Part shown: in pieces, positions 9,900 to 19,929 of the stretch
How the letters are laid out: each line of letters opens with the position of its first letter
Position numbering within the stretch: the stretch's first letter is position 1
Assembly: GCF_001704415.2 (NCBI RefSeq)
Contig: NC_030812.1
Span: 54,040,093-54,104,092, forward strand
Direction of reading: 5' to 3'
Source of the DNA: Capra hircus
Taxonomy: Eukaryota; Chordata; Mammalia; Artiodactyla; Bovidae
DNA: 64,000 bases
The notes under the pieces: generated by a model
Database searches by the model: none
What the model was told of the DNA's origin: nothing
The model's input: only the letters and a program-made list of their open reading frames with translations
Program-made: the position numbers and the translations under genes

Positions 9900-11813
9900 T
9901 TTAGTTCAGTTCGGTTCAGTCACTCAGTCGTGTCTGACTCTTTGCGACCACATGAATGTCAGCACGCCAGGCCTCCCTGTCCATCACCATCTCACGGAGT
10001 CCATCAAGTCCGTGATGCCATCCAGCCATCTCATCCTTGGTCGTCCCCTTCTCCTCCTGCCCCCAATCCCTCCCATCATCAAAGTCTTTTCCAATGAGTC
10101 AACTCTTCGCATGAGGTGGCCAAAGTACTGGAGCTTCAGCTTTAGCATCATTCCTTCCAAAGAAATCCCAGGGCTGATCTCCTTTAGAATGGACTGGTTG
10201 GATCTCCTTGCAGTCCAAGGAACTCTCAAGAGTCTTCTCCAACACCACAGTTCAAAAGCATCAGTTCTTTGGCACTCAGCCTTCTTCACAGTCCAACTCT
10301 CTCATCCATACATGACCACAGGAAAAACCATAACCTTGACTAGACGGACCTTAGTCGGCAAAGTAATGTCTCTGCTTTTGAATATACTATCTAGGTTGGT
10401 CATAACTTTTCTTCCAAGGAGTAAGCGTCTTTTAATTTCATGGCTGCAGTCACCATCTGTAGTGATTTTGGAGTCCCCCAAAATAAAGTCTGACACTGTT
10501 TCCACTGTTTCCCCAGCTATTTGCCATGAAGTGATAGGACCAGATGCCATGATCTTCATTTTCTGAATGTTGAGATTAATTAAGCCAAGTTTTTTGCTCT
10601 TCTCTTTCACTTACATCAACAGGCTTTTTAGTTCCTCTTCATTTTCTGCCACAAGGGTGGTGTCATCTGCATATTTGAGGTTATTGATTATTCTCCTGGC
10701 AATCTTGATTCCATCTTGTGCTTCTTCCAGTCCAGCGTTTCTCATGATGTACTCTGCATATAAGTTAAATAAGCAGGGTGACAATATACAGCCTTGACAT
10801 ACTCCTTTTCCTATTTGGAACCAGTCTGTTGTTCCATGTCCACTTCTAACTGTTGCTTCCTGCCCTGCATACAGATTTCTCAAGAGGTAGGTTAGGTGGT
10901 CTGGTATCCCATCCCTTTCAGAATTTTCCACAGTGTGTTGTGATCCACACAGTCAAAGGCTTTGGCATAGTCAATAAAGCAGAAGTAGATGTTTTTCTGG
11001 AACTCTCTTGCTTTTTCCATGATCCAGCAGATGTTGGCAATTTGATCTCTGGTTCCTCTGCCTTTTCTAAAACCAGCTTGAACATCAGGGAGTTCACGGT
11101 TCACGTATTGCTGAAGCCTGGCTTGGAGAATTTTGAGCATTACTTTACTAGCATGTGAGATGAGTACAATTGTGTGGTAGTTTGAGCATTCTTTGGCAGT
11201 GCCTTTCTTTGGAATTTGAATGAAAACTGACCTTTTCCAGTCCTGTGGCCACTGCTGAGTTTTCCAAATTTGCTGGCATATTGAGTGCAGCACTTTCACA
11301 GCATCATCTTTCACAATTTGAAACAGCTCAATTGGAATTCCATCACCTCCACTAGCTTTGTTCATAGTGATGCTTTCTAAGGCCCACTTGACTTCACATT
11401 CCAAGATATCTGGCTTTAGATTAGTGATCACATCACCATGATTATCTGGGTCATGAAGATCTTTTTTGCATGGTTCTTCTGTGTATTCTTGCCTCCTCTT
11501 CTTAATATCTTTTGCTTCTGTTAGGTCCATACCATTTCTGTCCTTTATTGAGCCCATCTTTGCATGAAATGTTCCTTTGGTATCTCTAATTTTCTTAAAG
11601 AGATCTCTAGTCTTTCCCATTCTGTTCTTTCCCTCTATTCCTTTGCATTGGTTGCTGAAGAAGGCTTTCTTATCTCTTCTTGCTATTCATTGGAACTCTT
11701 CATTCAGATGCTCATATCTTTCCTCTTCTCCTTTGCTTTTCACCTCTCTTCTTTTCACAGCTATTTGTAAGGCCTCCCCAGGCAGCCATTTTGCTTTTTT
11801 TTTTTTTTTTTTT
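9900..11813 (-). mobile_element. BovB LINE, inserted copy, 3' segment
   Basis: Antisense BovB from its 3' tail ('tttagttcagttcggttcag' at 9900) to 'gcaaaatggctg' next to a T run at 11795-11813. Open pieces on the minus strand are 11620-10892 (242 residues; RT fingers and palm, with 'FCFIDYAKAFDCVDH'), 10931-10611 (with 'YADDTTLVAENEEELKSLL'), 10610-10302 and 10289-9984. Only about three breaks interrupt the frame, so this copy is younger than its host. With 11814-12362 it forms one twin-primed insertion. Confidence 0.93.
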
Positions 11814-12362
11814 GCTTTTAGAACTAACACCCAAAAAAGATATCCTTTTCATTACAGGGGACTGGAATGCAAAAGTAGGAAGTCAAGAAACACCTGCAGT
11901 AACAGGCAAATTTGGCCTTGGAATGCGGAATGAAGCAGGGCAAAGATAATAGAGTTTTGCCAAGAAAACGCACTGGTCATAGCAAACACCCTCTTCCAAC
12001 AACACAAGAAAAGACTCTACACATGGGCATCACCAGATGGTAGACACTGAAATCAGATTGATTATATTCTTTGCAGCCAAAGATGGAGAAGCTCTATACA
12101 GTCAACAAAAATGAGACCAGGAGCTGACTGTGGCTCAGATCATGAACTCCTTATTGCCAAATTCAGACTTAAATTGAAGAAAGTAGGGAAAACCGCTAGA
12201 CCATTCAGGTATGACCTCAATCAAATTCCTTATGATTATACAGTGGAAGTTAGAAATAGATTTAAGGGCCTAGATCTGATAGATAGAGTGCCTGATGAAC
12301 TATGGAATAAGGTTCGTGACATTGTACAGGAGACAGGGATCAAGACTATCCCCATGGAAAAG
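11814..12362 (+). mobile_element. BovB LINE, inserted copy, inverted 5' segment
   Basis: Endonuclease-region BovB in the opposite orientation to 9900-11813. Its consensus 3' edge ('atccccatggaaaag') abuts the target duplication, and its next consensus bases are where the 3' segment begins. This is the arrangement expected from twin priming. The duplication 'aaaagcaagag' is at 9889-9899 and 12363-12373. Confidence 0.88.
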
Positions 12363-13484
12363 AAAAGCAAGAGAGTTCCATAAAAACATCTACTTCTGCT
12401 TTATTGACTATGCCAAAGCCTTTGCCTGTGTAGATCACAACACGCTGTGGAAAGTTCTTCAAGAGATGGGAATACCAGACCACCTGACCTGCCTCCTGAG
12501 AATTCTATCTGCAGGTCAAGAAGGAATAGTTAGAGCTGGACATGAAGCAACAGACTGGTTCCAAGTCAGGAAAGGAGTACATCAAAGCTGTATATAGTCA
12601 CCCTGCTTATTTAACTTATATGCAGAGTACATCACGAGAAATGGTGGACTAGATGAAGCACAAGCTAGAATCAAGGTTGCTTGGAGAAACATCAATAACC
12701 TCAAATATGCAGATGATACCACCTTTATGGCAGAAAGCAAAAAAGAACTAAAGAGTCTCATGATGAAAGTGAAAGAGGAGAGTGAAAAAGTTAGCTAAAT
12801 CTCACTATTCAGAAAAATAAAATCACAGCATCTCATCCCATCATGTCATGTCAAATAGATGGGGAAACAATGGAAACAGTGAAAGGCTTTATTTTGGGGG
12901 GCTCCGAGATCACTGCAGTTGGTGACTGCAGTCATGAAATTAAAAGACTTTTGCTCCTTGGAAAAAGAATTATGACCAACCCAGACAGCATGTTGAACAG
13001 CAGAGACATTGCTAACAAAGGAACATCTAGTCAAAGCTATGGTTTTTCCTGTAGTCATGTATGGATGTGATAGTTGGACTATAAAGAAAGCTGAGTGCCG
13101 AAGGATTGATGCTTTTGAACTGTGATGTTGGAAAAGACTCTTAACAGTCCCTTGGACTGCAAGGAAATCCAACCAGTTCATCCTAAAGGAAATCAGTCCT
13201 GAATATTCATTGAAAGGACTGATGCTGAAGCTGAAACTCCAATACTTTGGTCAGCTGGTGGGAAGAAATGACTCATTTGAAAAGACCCTGATGCTGGGAA
13301 AGATTGAAGACAGGAGAAGGGGACAATAGAGGACGAGATGGTAAGATGTCATCATCGTCTCTATGGACATGAGTTTGAGTATGCTCCAGGAGTTGGTGAT
13401 GAACAGGGAAGCCTGGCGTGCTGCAGTCCGTGGGGTCACAAAGAGTCAGACAGGACTGAGTGACTGAACTGAACTGAGCTGAAC
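12363..13484 (+). mobile_element. BovB LINE, outer copy, part 2 (RT to 3' end)
   Basis: It continues from 9899: 'gcaagag' is followed by 'agttccataaaaacatc', exactly the next consensus sequence. It covers the RT palm ('LKYADDTTFMAES') through the C-terminus and ends at gaactgaactgagctgaac. Many stops are present, in keeping with an older copy. The open frame 12295-12597 is chimeric, joining inserted and host BovB. Confidence 0.92.
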
Positions 13485-13689
13485 CCATTTTCTTACACAC
13501 TGTTACATAGATGATGACTTAATGTCTGAGTGGTGATCTTCAAGGAACTACTCTAAAGCTTGATATTTTACTATACATTGTTTGTGTCTGATTTCACATG
13601 TTTGCAAATCTGAGTCTGATGAGCTTCACCTAAAATTTCAAACAAGAAAAAAAAATAACAGAAAAGGAAAATCCCACTTATTGGAGGGC
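13485..13689. other. Unassigned spacer
   Basis: No gene or repeat was recognised. Confidence 0.4.
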
Positions 13690-14100
13690 AAAATAAAGGC
13701 TTATCTTCCTGGATGCGTGTCTCCCATTAGATCACAGTACTTCAAAGGTGGGATTAACTCTTCAAAAGGTGTCTGCACTACCTGTGCAGCTTCATAATGG
13801 ACTTCCCACCTTGTCTGGGAAAGTCTTTCCAATCTTACACCTTTATCTGCAGCACTTTCCAGTAATGAGGTGAGACTAAAAAGCATAAGTAATTTTTCCT
13901 CAAAGTCCCAAACAATGACATACCCGGAGAAATTCTGACACCAGAATGATTTATGCAAAGACTCCAAGAATGGTTATTCATGGGGTCACATTAGGACTTG
14001 GAATTAATTGCTTAGTATTTCTGTGAACACCAGTGAGAATACTATTCATGGCTACATTATTTGGTCCTTGGACATTATGTGAAGTTAACAGAAATTCAGT
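13690..14100 (-). pseudogene. hAT-type (ZMYM1-like) transposase fossil, central part
   Basis: The minus-strand frame at 13967-13701 holds 'ERLSQTRWEVHYEA', matching the 'LS-TRW--R--A' signature of hAT-type transposase-derived proteins of the ZMYM1 group. Upstream on the same strand, near 14070-13985, another frame reads 'NVQGPNNVAMNSILTGVHRN', resembling the 'YDNAA-M-G-H-GVQ' segment that precedes it in such proteins. Frame changes and stops show it is dead. The earlier part of the same kind of protein lies on the opposite strand at 14228-15125. Whether it was a DNA transposon or a retrocopy of a domesticated gene is not decided. Confidence 0.6.
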
Positions 14101-14111
14101 AGAAATGCAAA

Positions 14112-14216
14112 ATGTTTTTGGCCACACCTCAAAGGTTGTAGAATCTGACTCCCCCAGCCATACCCTCTCCATTGGAAGTCCAGAGTCTTAACCACTGGAC
14201 CACCAGGGAAGTCCCA
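14112..14216 (-). mobile_element. CHR-2 type SINE with perfect 11-bp TSD
   Basis: On the minus strand: 'gggacttccctggtggtcca', then 'gtggttaagactctgg', ending in ggtgtggccaaaaac. 'agaaatgcaaa' flanks it at 14101-14111 and 14217-14227. It splits the hAT fossil close to its strand-switch point. Confidence 0.9.
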
Positions 14217-14227
14217 GAAATGCAAAT

Positions 14228-15125
14228 ATGCATATCTAAAGTAACTGTATTAATGCAAGATTCAGATAGTACAAGCTTAAAAGAAAATAATGAATCATCT
14301 ATAAGCGCTAACAATGAGAATGAAAATGTTTGTAAGAATCAAAATCTTATATATAGAGAGAGAGACAGAGATAGCAAGACTAGTGAAGACCAAGACCATC
14401 ATTTGATACAGAAGAGATAATTAACAATATTTTAATTTATTCTGATATTGATAATTCTCTAGTACTGATTCCAAAAGATTTGAGAGTTAATTTGTTTAAG
14501 AGCAGAAGTGAACCTCTTCATATTAAGGATGAACCTTTCCAGATCAATGAAAAGGACAAAAGAGCAAAGGAAGTGGTTGACACATAACAACTTCATGGTT
14601 TTATGAATTTCTATCAAATGGCAAAAAAGTGGAAAATTTGATTTGTTCAAAAATCACAGATTTATTCACTTTCTTTTTTACTGCACATTGTTTGCAGATA
14701 CTGAAACAAAAGTTAGAACATCCTGCTTTGCAACTAGCTTGAAAACAAAGTGGAAATTCACACCTCAGATCCTTGAGCTTGAGACATATGGACATTTCTG
14801 CTACTTAGAGAAATGGAGGAAATCAGTAATGGTGCTGAGGCACGAAAAATTTTTGCTAAAACCTATCACATAGAAACATAAATAGAGGGAAAATGGAGAG
14901 ACACACTACATCATTTTTTGAAGTATAATATTTTTTAGCTATACATCTTCCCTCTGTGGTCCTAAAGAGGGTATCATCTACAAACAAATGAAACTTTTGG
15001 AGTTGTTAAAATTACTCTCAAATTACAACCCAATTTTGAAGGAACATTTTATTAAAATTAAACAAATTATTCCTTCTAAGAGGAAAATAATTTCATACTT
15101 GTCTCAGAAGATCATCTTCTGGAAA
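14228..15125 (+). pseudogene. hAT-type (ZMYM1-like) transposase fossil, N-terminal part
   Basis: Plus-strand frames read in order: an acidic, polar N-terminal region near 14230-14420 ('SDSTSLKENNESSISANNEN'), 'IPKDLRVNLFKSRSEP' near 14468, 'HFCYLEKWRK' near 14795, and 'LLSNYNPILKEHFIKIKQII' near 15008. The last matches the 'LL--YDPVLKEH' block of ZMYM1-like hAT proteins. Stops and frameshifts occur throughout. Together with the minus-strand piece it covers the first half of the protein. It would once have had a TTF-type zinc finger and RNase-H-like core; the catalytic residues cannot be judged. Confidence 0.55.
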
Positions 15126-15264
15126 ATCACATCAAAAAAGTAGTAATGGATTTCTTTTTAAGTTGTAATTATTTTTGATAGCTGAACTAATTAATGCAAA
15201 GGATGAATTGTCAATCCCGCTCCCAAGAGTCAGAAATTTTACCCAATTACAAACTTGACTAACT
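15126..15264. other. Unassigned spacer
   Basis: Short stretch after the hAT fossil; nothing recognised. Confidence 0.4.
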
Positions 15265-15469
15265 GGCTTCCCAGGTGGCACTAGTGGTAAAGAACCTGCT
15301 TGCAATACAGGAGACATTAGGGACCTGAGTTCAAACCCTGGGTCAGGAAGATCCCCTGGAGGAGGGCATGACAACTCATTCATGCCTAGAGAATCCCATG
15401 GACAGAGGAGCCTGGTAGGCTATGGTCAATGGGGTCCCAAAGAGTTGAACATGACTGAAGTGACTTAGT
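15265..15469 (+). mobile_element. Bov-tA SINE
   Basis: Near full length, head 'ggcttcccaggtggcactag'. The B box is mutated ('gagttcaaaccc'), so it is probably transcriptionally dead. It ends at 'gacttagtacgc'. Confidence 0.92.
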
Positions 15470-15584
15470 ACGCATGCCACTGCTTTAAGGATAAAGATAA
15501 TCAAGATGCACAGAGTCCAGAGGTCTGGAGCCTGTCACATGTCTCCACGAGTCCATCTTTTCTATGGACACGAGGACAAGAGAC

Positions 15585-15650
15585 AGGAAATTCCCTGCTG
15601 GCCTAGTGGTCAGGGAACTAAGATTCCACAAGCCCCATCGCAAAGCCAGA
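15585..15650 (+). mobile_element. CHR-2 SINE fragment
   Basis: 'attccctgctggcctagtgg' and 'cagggaactaagattccaca' are CHR-2 head and body text with an internal deletion. Confidence 0.65.
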
Positions 15651-15685
15651 AGCAGGAGGAGGAGGAGGAGAAGGAGAAAAAAGAG
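15645..15685 (+). repeat. (GGA)n purine-rich tail
   Basis: Six or so GGA units grade into gaagga and aaaa, immediately 3' of the CHR-2 fragment. It is probably a modified SINE tail. Confidence 0.85.
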
Positions 15686-15780
15686 GTCTTCGTGATTCAG
15701 GCTGGGGGTATTCCTCACATTGCACAGAACATTTAACTTATGAAATATTTTCATGGTATACTTCACAATATGGTATATAA

Positions 15781-16082
15781 CAAGGGTCCCCAACTCCCAG
15801 GCCATGGCCTGCTATTGGTCAGTGGCCTGTTAGGAACAAGGCTGCACAGCAGGAGGTGAGCAGCCAGTCAGCAGAGGAAGCCTCATCTGCATTTATAGCT
15901 GCTCCCCATGGCTTACATTACAGCCTGACCTCCCCCTCCTGTCAGATCACCGGAGGTATAATAAATGCAATGCCCTTGAACCTCTGAAACCATCCGCTCC
16001 ACCTCTACTCCCACTCCCTGTCAGTGGAAAGATTGTCTTCTGTAAAACCTGTCCCTGGGGCCAAAAAGGCAGGGGACTGCTG
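15781..16082 (+). mobile_element. MER1-type hAT-Charlie DNA transposon
   Basis: The terminal inverted repeats are 'caagggtccccaac' at the left and '...ggcaggggactgctg' at the right. Internal landmarks are 'ggcctgttaggaacaagg', 'gcacagcaggaggtgagcag' and 'gtccctggggccaaaaaggc'. The usual middle segment is deleted. Flanking 8-mers 'gtatataa' (15773-15780) and 'gcatatgt' (16083-16090) could be a degraded hAT 8-bp duplication. Confidence 0.85.
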
Positions 16083-16090
16083 GCATATGT

Positions 16091-16308
16091 GCATACCTGC
16101 TAAGTTGCTTCAGTCACATCGGACTCTTTGGGACCCCATGGACTGTAGCCCACCAGGCTCCTCTGTCCATGGGATTCTCCAGGCACGCATACTGGACTAG
16201 GTTGCCATGCCCTCCTCCAGGGCATCTTCCCGGCCCAGGGACTGAAACTGGATCTCTTACCTCTCCTGAGCTGGCAGTTCTTTGCCATTAGTGTCACCTG
16301 GAAAGCCC
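16091..16308 (-). mobile_element. Bov-tA SINE (antisense)
   Basis: Full length with a diverged tRNA head; 'gggactgaaactgg' replaces the normal B-box complement. It abuts MER1. Confidence 0.9.
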
Positions 16309-16329
16309 CTGCTGGTATATAGCTTAGGG

Positions 16330-16605
16330 GAAATTCTCTAGAGAGTCAAGCCTCAGAGACTACAGGTTTATTTATTATAAGTAATCCATCAGCCGGAGAC
16401 ATCCCACAGATCATCCCTCTTTCTCCTAGCAGCTATCATTAATTTTTTATACCTGGAGGTCCATCTTACAGGGAGCCCAGGCTAGCCTTCTTTTCTTGCC
16501 CGTAGAGGCATGCCTCTCTTATTGAGGGAGTCAGTGATCTCAGGCCAGACCTGCAATTCCTTCCTTCAGTAATTGTTTTGGTAATTCATTCCTCCCAACA
16601 GCACT
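16330..16605 (-). repeat. Possible solo LTR (antisense)
   Basis: On the minus strand a TATA-like 'ggtataaaaaatta' (complement near 16445-16458) is followed about 100 bases on by 'aataaataaacctgtagtct' (complement near 16362-16381), the usual LTR promoter to poly(A) spacing. No confident TG...CA ends or duplications were found. Confidence 0.35.
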
Positions 16606-17544
16606 CTCAGTGTTTCACACGCTGAACACACATGCAAAGTCAAAGGAAATGTCCATATCAAAGATGGTAAAATTAAAATGAAGGAATCTTTCTTGGGCAT
16701 CTTTCCCATTTCTGGAAAGATTGTGCTGAACTAACACGACTTTGAAACAATGGATAGTGATGGATGGAAGATAGTAAGTTTGACAGAGATTCATAAAAAC
16801 CCCAATTTACTGTAAATCTAGAAACTGTAAAACTGTCTTTGTTTCTCTTAGCAGCTTTCAAATGTCTTCAGAGCTAAAAAATTTTTTACTGAATATCTTC
16901 ACCCGAGGATTCATCCTAAATTTCTGTTATATTTGACAAAATATTCTGAAGTTTTTCTTCTGGAAAAAATCAAACAAATGGCTAAAAGATAGCAAACTTT
17001 GAAATTATCCCATCCATTGCTTTAGAATAAATGACTGGTTCTTAGTGACACTTGAATTGAGGTATTCGAATATAACTCTTTCCATTTGCTTTTTTGTTTT
17101 GTTTTGTCTTGTAAGCTTCAGTGAGTTAATCTTGTTTCTTGTTGGTAAAAGTACCCTGCTCCAAATCTCTATTAAAAATCCAGAATAAACAAAAAACCAG
17201 CTGCTGGTCTCACAACTATCTTGCAAACAACTATAAGTTTTCTCCAAGTTTCTGAAAGGTAAAAAGAAGATTGTTCAATGTTACGTATATCCTTCTAAAA
17301 ATTTGCACTTTGACTTTTAATTACACAAATATAATAATAGTGTAAATAGTCATCCAGTAACAAGTTAGTAAATTTTAATAAATCAGGCACTTGCAAAAAG
17401 TTCAATTTAAGTAACAAGTCATACTCTTTATGTAACATTCTATTTTCTTGATTTGTTCTTTAGCATAAAACTAAAATTTTGAAATCATTGTATTTTAAAG
17501 ATATCTCCATAAGAGTAGATATTATTTTGGTGGAAAAAAAATAA
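16606..17544. other. Unassigned AT-rich sequence
   Basis: No gene was seen. A (tttg)n-like stretch lies at 17085-17108. Confidence 0.45.
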
Positions 17545-17823
17545 AAGGCAATGGCACCCCACTCCAGTACTCTTGCCTGGAAAATCCCATGGGCAGAGGA
17601 GCCTGATGGGCTGCATGCAGTCCATGGGGTCGCTAAGAGTCAGGCACAACTGAGCAACTTCACTTTCACTTTTCACTTTCATGCATTGGAGAAGGAAATG
17701 GCAACCCACTCCAGTGTTCTTGCCTGGAGAATCCCAGGGACGAGGGAGCCTGGTGGGCTGCCGTCTACGGGGGGGGGTCACATGGAGTCGGACACAACTG
17801 AAGCGACTTAGCAGCAGCAGCAG
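17545..17823 (+). mobile_element. Bov-A2 dimeric SINE
   Basis: Both monomers are present, with the linker complement at 17658-17680. There is a G9 run in the second monomer (about 17769-17777) and the tail is (gca)n. No clear target duplication was seen. Confidence 0.95.
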
Positions 17824-17889
17824 CAACATGCTATTGTCAGCTATTGTCAATAGCTCTAAGTATCTGAGCTAGCCTACTTAGGTGTTGCC

Positions 17890-18010
17890 TGTAATACTCT
17901 TTTTTTTTTTTTCAAGGATTTTTATTTATTTATTCTTAATTTAAATTGATTTATTTTAATTGGAGGCTAATTACTTTACAATATTGTATTGGTTTTGCTC
18001 TTGCCATCAA
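17890..18010 (-). mobile_element. L1_BT 3' tip (antisense)
   Basis: The complement of 'aagtaattagcctccaatta' matches the end of the L1_BT copy at 33190-33215. It is a very short 5'-truncated insertion, with the poly(A) seen as T13 near 17900. Confidence 0.8.
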
Positions 18011-18289
18011 AACTGCTAGGATTTACTTTATGGGAAAATAAACAGAACATGTGCCTTACAATGCATTTATAATGGGCTATTAATATTCTCAGTCTAACCA
18101 CAGACTATTAGGCTATTCCCCACTGACTGATATTTCAAATCAGTATGTAAGACAGTTTTCTGAAAGTATCCTATATCCTTAGCCAGTATTTTCCAAAAAG
18201 TTTGCCAAAACAAACATACTTCTGCCTCATCCATTACCATCTATCCATACCAATTTTGCTAGCTTCTATCAACAATGCTATACTTTTGC
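18011..18289. other. Unassigned spacer
   Basis: Nothing recognised. Confidence 0.4.
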
Positions 18290-18441
18290 TGACTCTTTCC
18301 TCTGTCCATGGAATTCTCCAGGCAAGAATGCTGGAGTGGGTAGCCATTCCCTTCTCCGTGGGATCTTCCTGACCCAGGGATCAAACCCAGGTCTCCTACA
18401 TGGCAGGCAGATTCTTTACCATCTAAGCCACCAGGTAAGCC
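18290..18441 (-). mobile_element. Bov-tA SINE, 3'-shortened (antisense)
   Basis: The head and half of the body are present; the last 50 or so bases of the normal 3' end are missing at about 18290. Confidence 0.88.
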
Positions 18442-18487
18442 TTCTGCAATGTATTATGTGTGTTAAAATTAATTCTATCCTTCATTC

Positions 18488-18704
18488 TGGGCTTCCCTGG
18501 TGGGTCAGTGGTAAAGAATCTGCCTGCCAAGCAGGAGACACGGGTTTGATCCCAGGGTTGGAAAGATCACCTGGAGAAGGAAATTACAACCCATTCCAGT
18601 ATTCTTGCCTGGGAGTTCGCTTGGATGGAGGAACCTGTTAGGCTATAGTCCATGGGGTCACAGGAGCTGGACATGACTTAGCAACTAAATGCCAGCAACA
18701 GCAA
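18488..18704 (+). mobile_element. Bov-tA SINE with TSD
   Basis: Full length, beginning 'gggcttccctggtgggtcag'. Imperfect duplications 'atccttcattc' (18477-18487) and 'atctttcgttc' (18705-18715) match at 9 of 11 bases. The tail is 'ccagcaacagcaa'. Confidence 0.92.
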
Positions 18705-18715
18705 ATCTTTCGTTC

Positions 18716-18990
18716 AACAAACATTTATTAAGGGCCTTGTAAATGCCAGTAAGGAGCTGTAAATGCCCAGGTAAAATGTGTAATTCCTTCCTTTAACAAG
18801 ATAATACCTAGAAATGTAGATAAATAAATAATACATTTTGGTTAATACCAACATAGAAGTTCCTTAAGAGGCTGGGAAGTATCTATTCTAGAGTTTATTC
18901 TGAAAGCTTTGGGGTTTGAAGGACTAGGGATGACTTGGAAGTTGTTAACTGAAAAGAAGTCATATCATACTAAAAAATCACTCTGACCTA
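18716..18990 (+). repeat. Old mammalian interspersed repeat fragment
   Basis: It starts 'caacaaacatttattaaggg' and passes 'ggtttgaaggact' to 'aaaaatcactctgacc', in the same order as the long element at 36955-38215. I cannot give the family a name with certainty. Confidence 0.4.
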
Positions 18991-19704
18991 AACACGAATG
19001 CTGGGAAGTTCAAGTAACAGTCACAATTTGCATCTCATTAGAGGAACAGAAATGTAGAAAAGAGATTTATAAATATGATGGTTTGGCAGAAATGGCCATC
19101 AAACTTTTGTGCCCCAAAAATATCAGATTATTCATCTCAACAGAGTGAAGCCATGGCTTATTCCTCTTTGTATATCAGACCATATTAAGCACACTTAAGG
19201 TAATATTTATAGAAGTTAAAACGAAGAAAAATTCTGAATTATCTATGTTTTACTCCCCTCTCCCCTACAAAAAAAAATTGACAAGCAAAGTGAAAGAACT
19301 ACACTTTTTATTAGTTTCCCAAATTGGATTTATGTTAGTATTTTATCTCTTTTAGACTCAATGAAAGGCACTAGGTGGTAGAATAATATCTATAAATTGG
19401 AAACTAAGAGAAGTAAATATCCACAAAACCCACAGTCATCAAAATTGGCTACTGGGTAACTCAGAACTGGCATTATTCATTCAAGAAATGTGTATTGAGA
19501 GCCCTACTCTTCACTGGGCGTTGAACACGGGGTGAGAGTTTCTAATTTATAGGATTCCAAGTTTTAAAGGAATATAATGGTTTTTCCCTGGTTTTAAACA
19601 CATATAATGACTATGGAAATTACCCCTTTCTCTTTCCTAGACTTCTGGCTCATCTCCTGCTTTCTGAGTGTTATTTTAGTCTGTTTAGACCCTGTGCTGA
19701 AAAC
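18991..19704. other. Unassigned; possible old repeat tip at 19472-19545
   Basis: 'cattcaagaaatgtgtattg' with 'ccctactcttcactgggcgt' resembles the start of the same old repeat family. Otherwise nothing was seen. Confidence 0.4.
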
Positions 19705-19929
19705 AGGTGATGATGATGTGTGCATGCTCGGTCCTGTCTGACTCTTTGCGACCCCATGGACTATAGTCCAAAAGACTCCCCTGTCCATGGAATTTTCCAG
19801 GCAGGAATACTGGAGCAGGTTGCCGCTTCCTTCTCCAGAGGATTTCCCCAACCCAGGGGCCAAACCCACATCTCTTGCATCTCCTGCACTGGCAGAGAGC
19901 CTTCTACCAAGGAGCCACCTGGAAGCCCC
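19705..19929 (-). mobile_element. Bov-tA SINE (antisense)
   Basis: Full length. The tail side carries 'gatgatgatgtgtgcatgct' and the head ends at 'ggaagcccc'. The B box is mutated. Confidence 0.9.

Noticed and set aside
9952..10566. 204-codon plus-strand frame
   Set aside because: It is the antisense shadow of a minus-strand BovB; the same shadow appears at 2091-2465, 43306-43671 and 63321-63890.
12295..12597. Fusion ORF as a new chimeric gene
   Set aside because: It crosses the junction between two BovB copies and is explained by the nested insertion.
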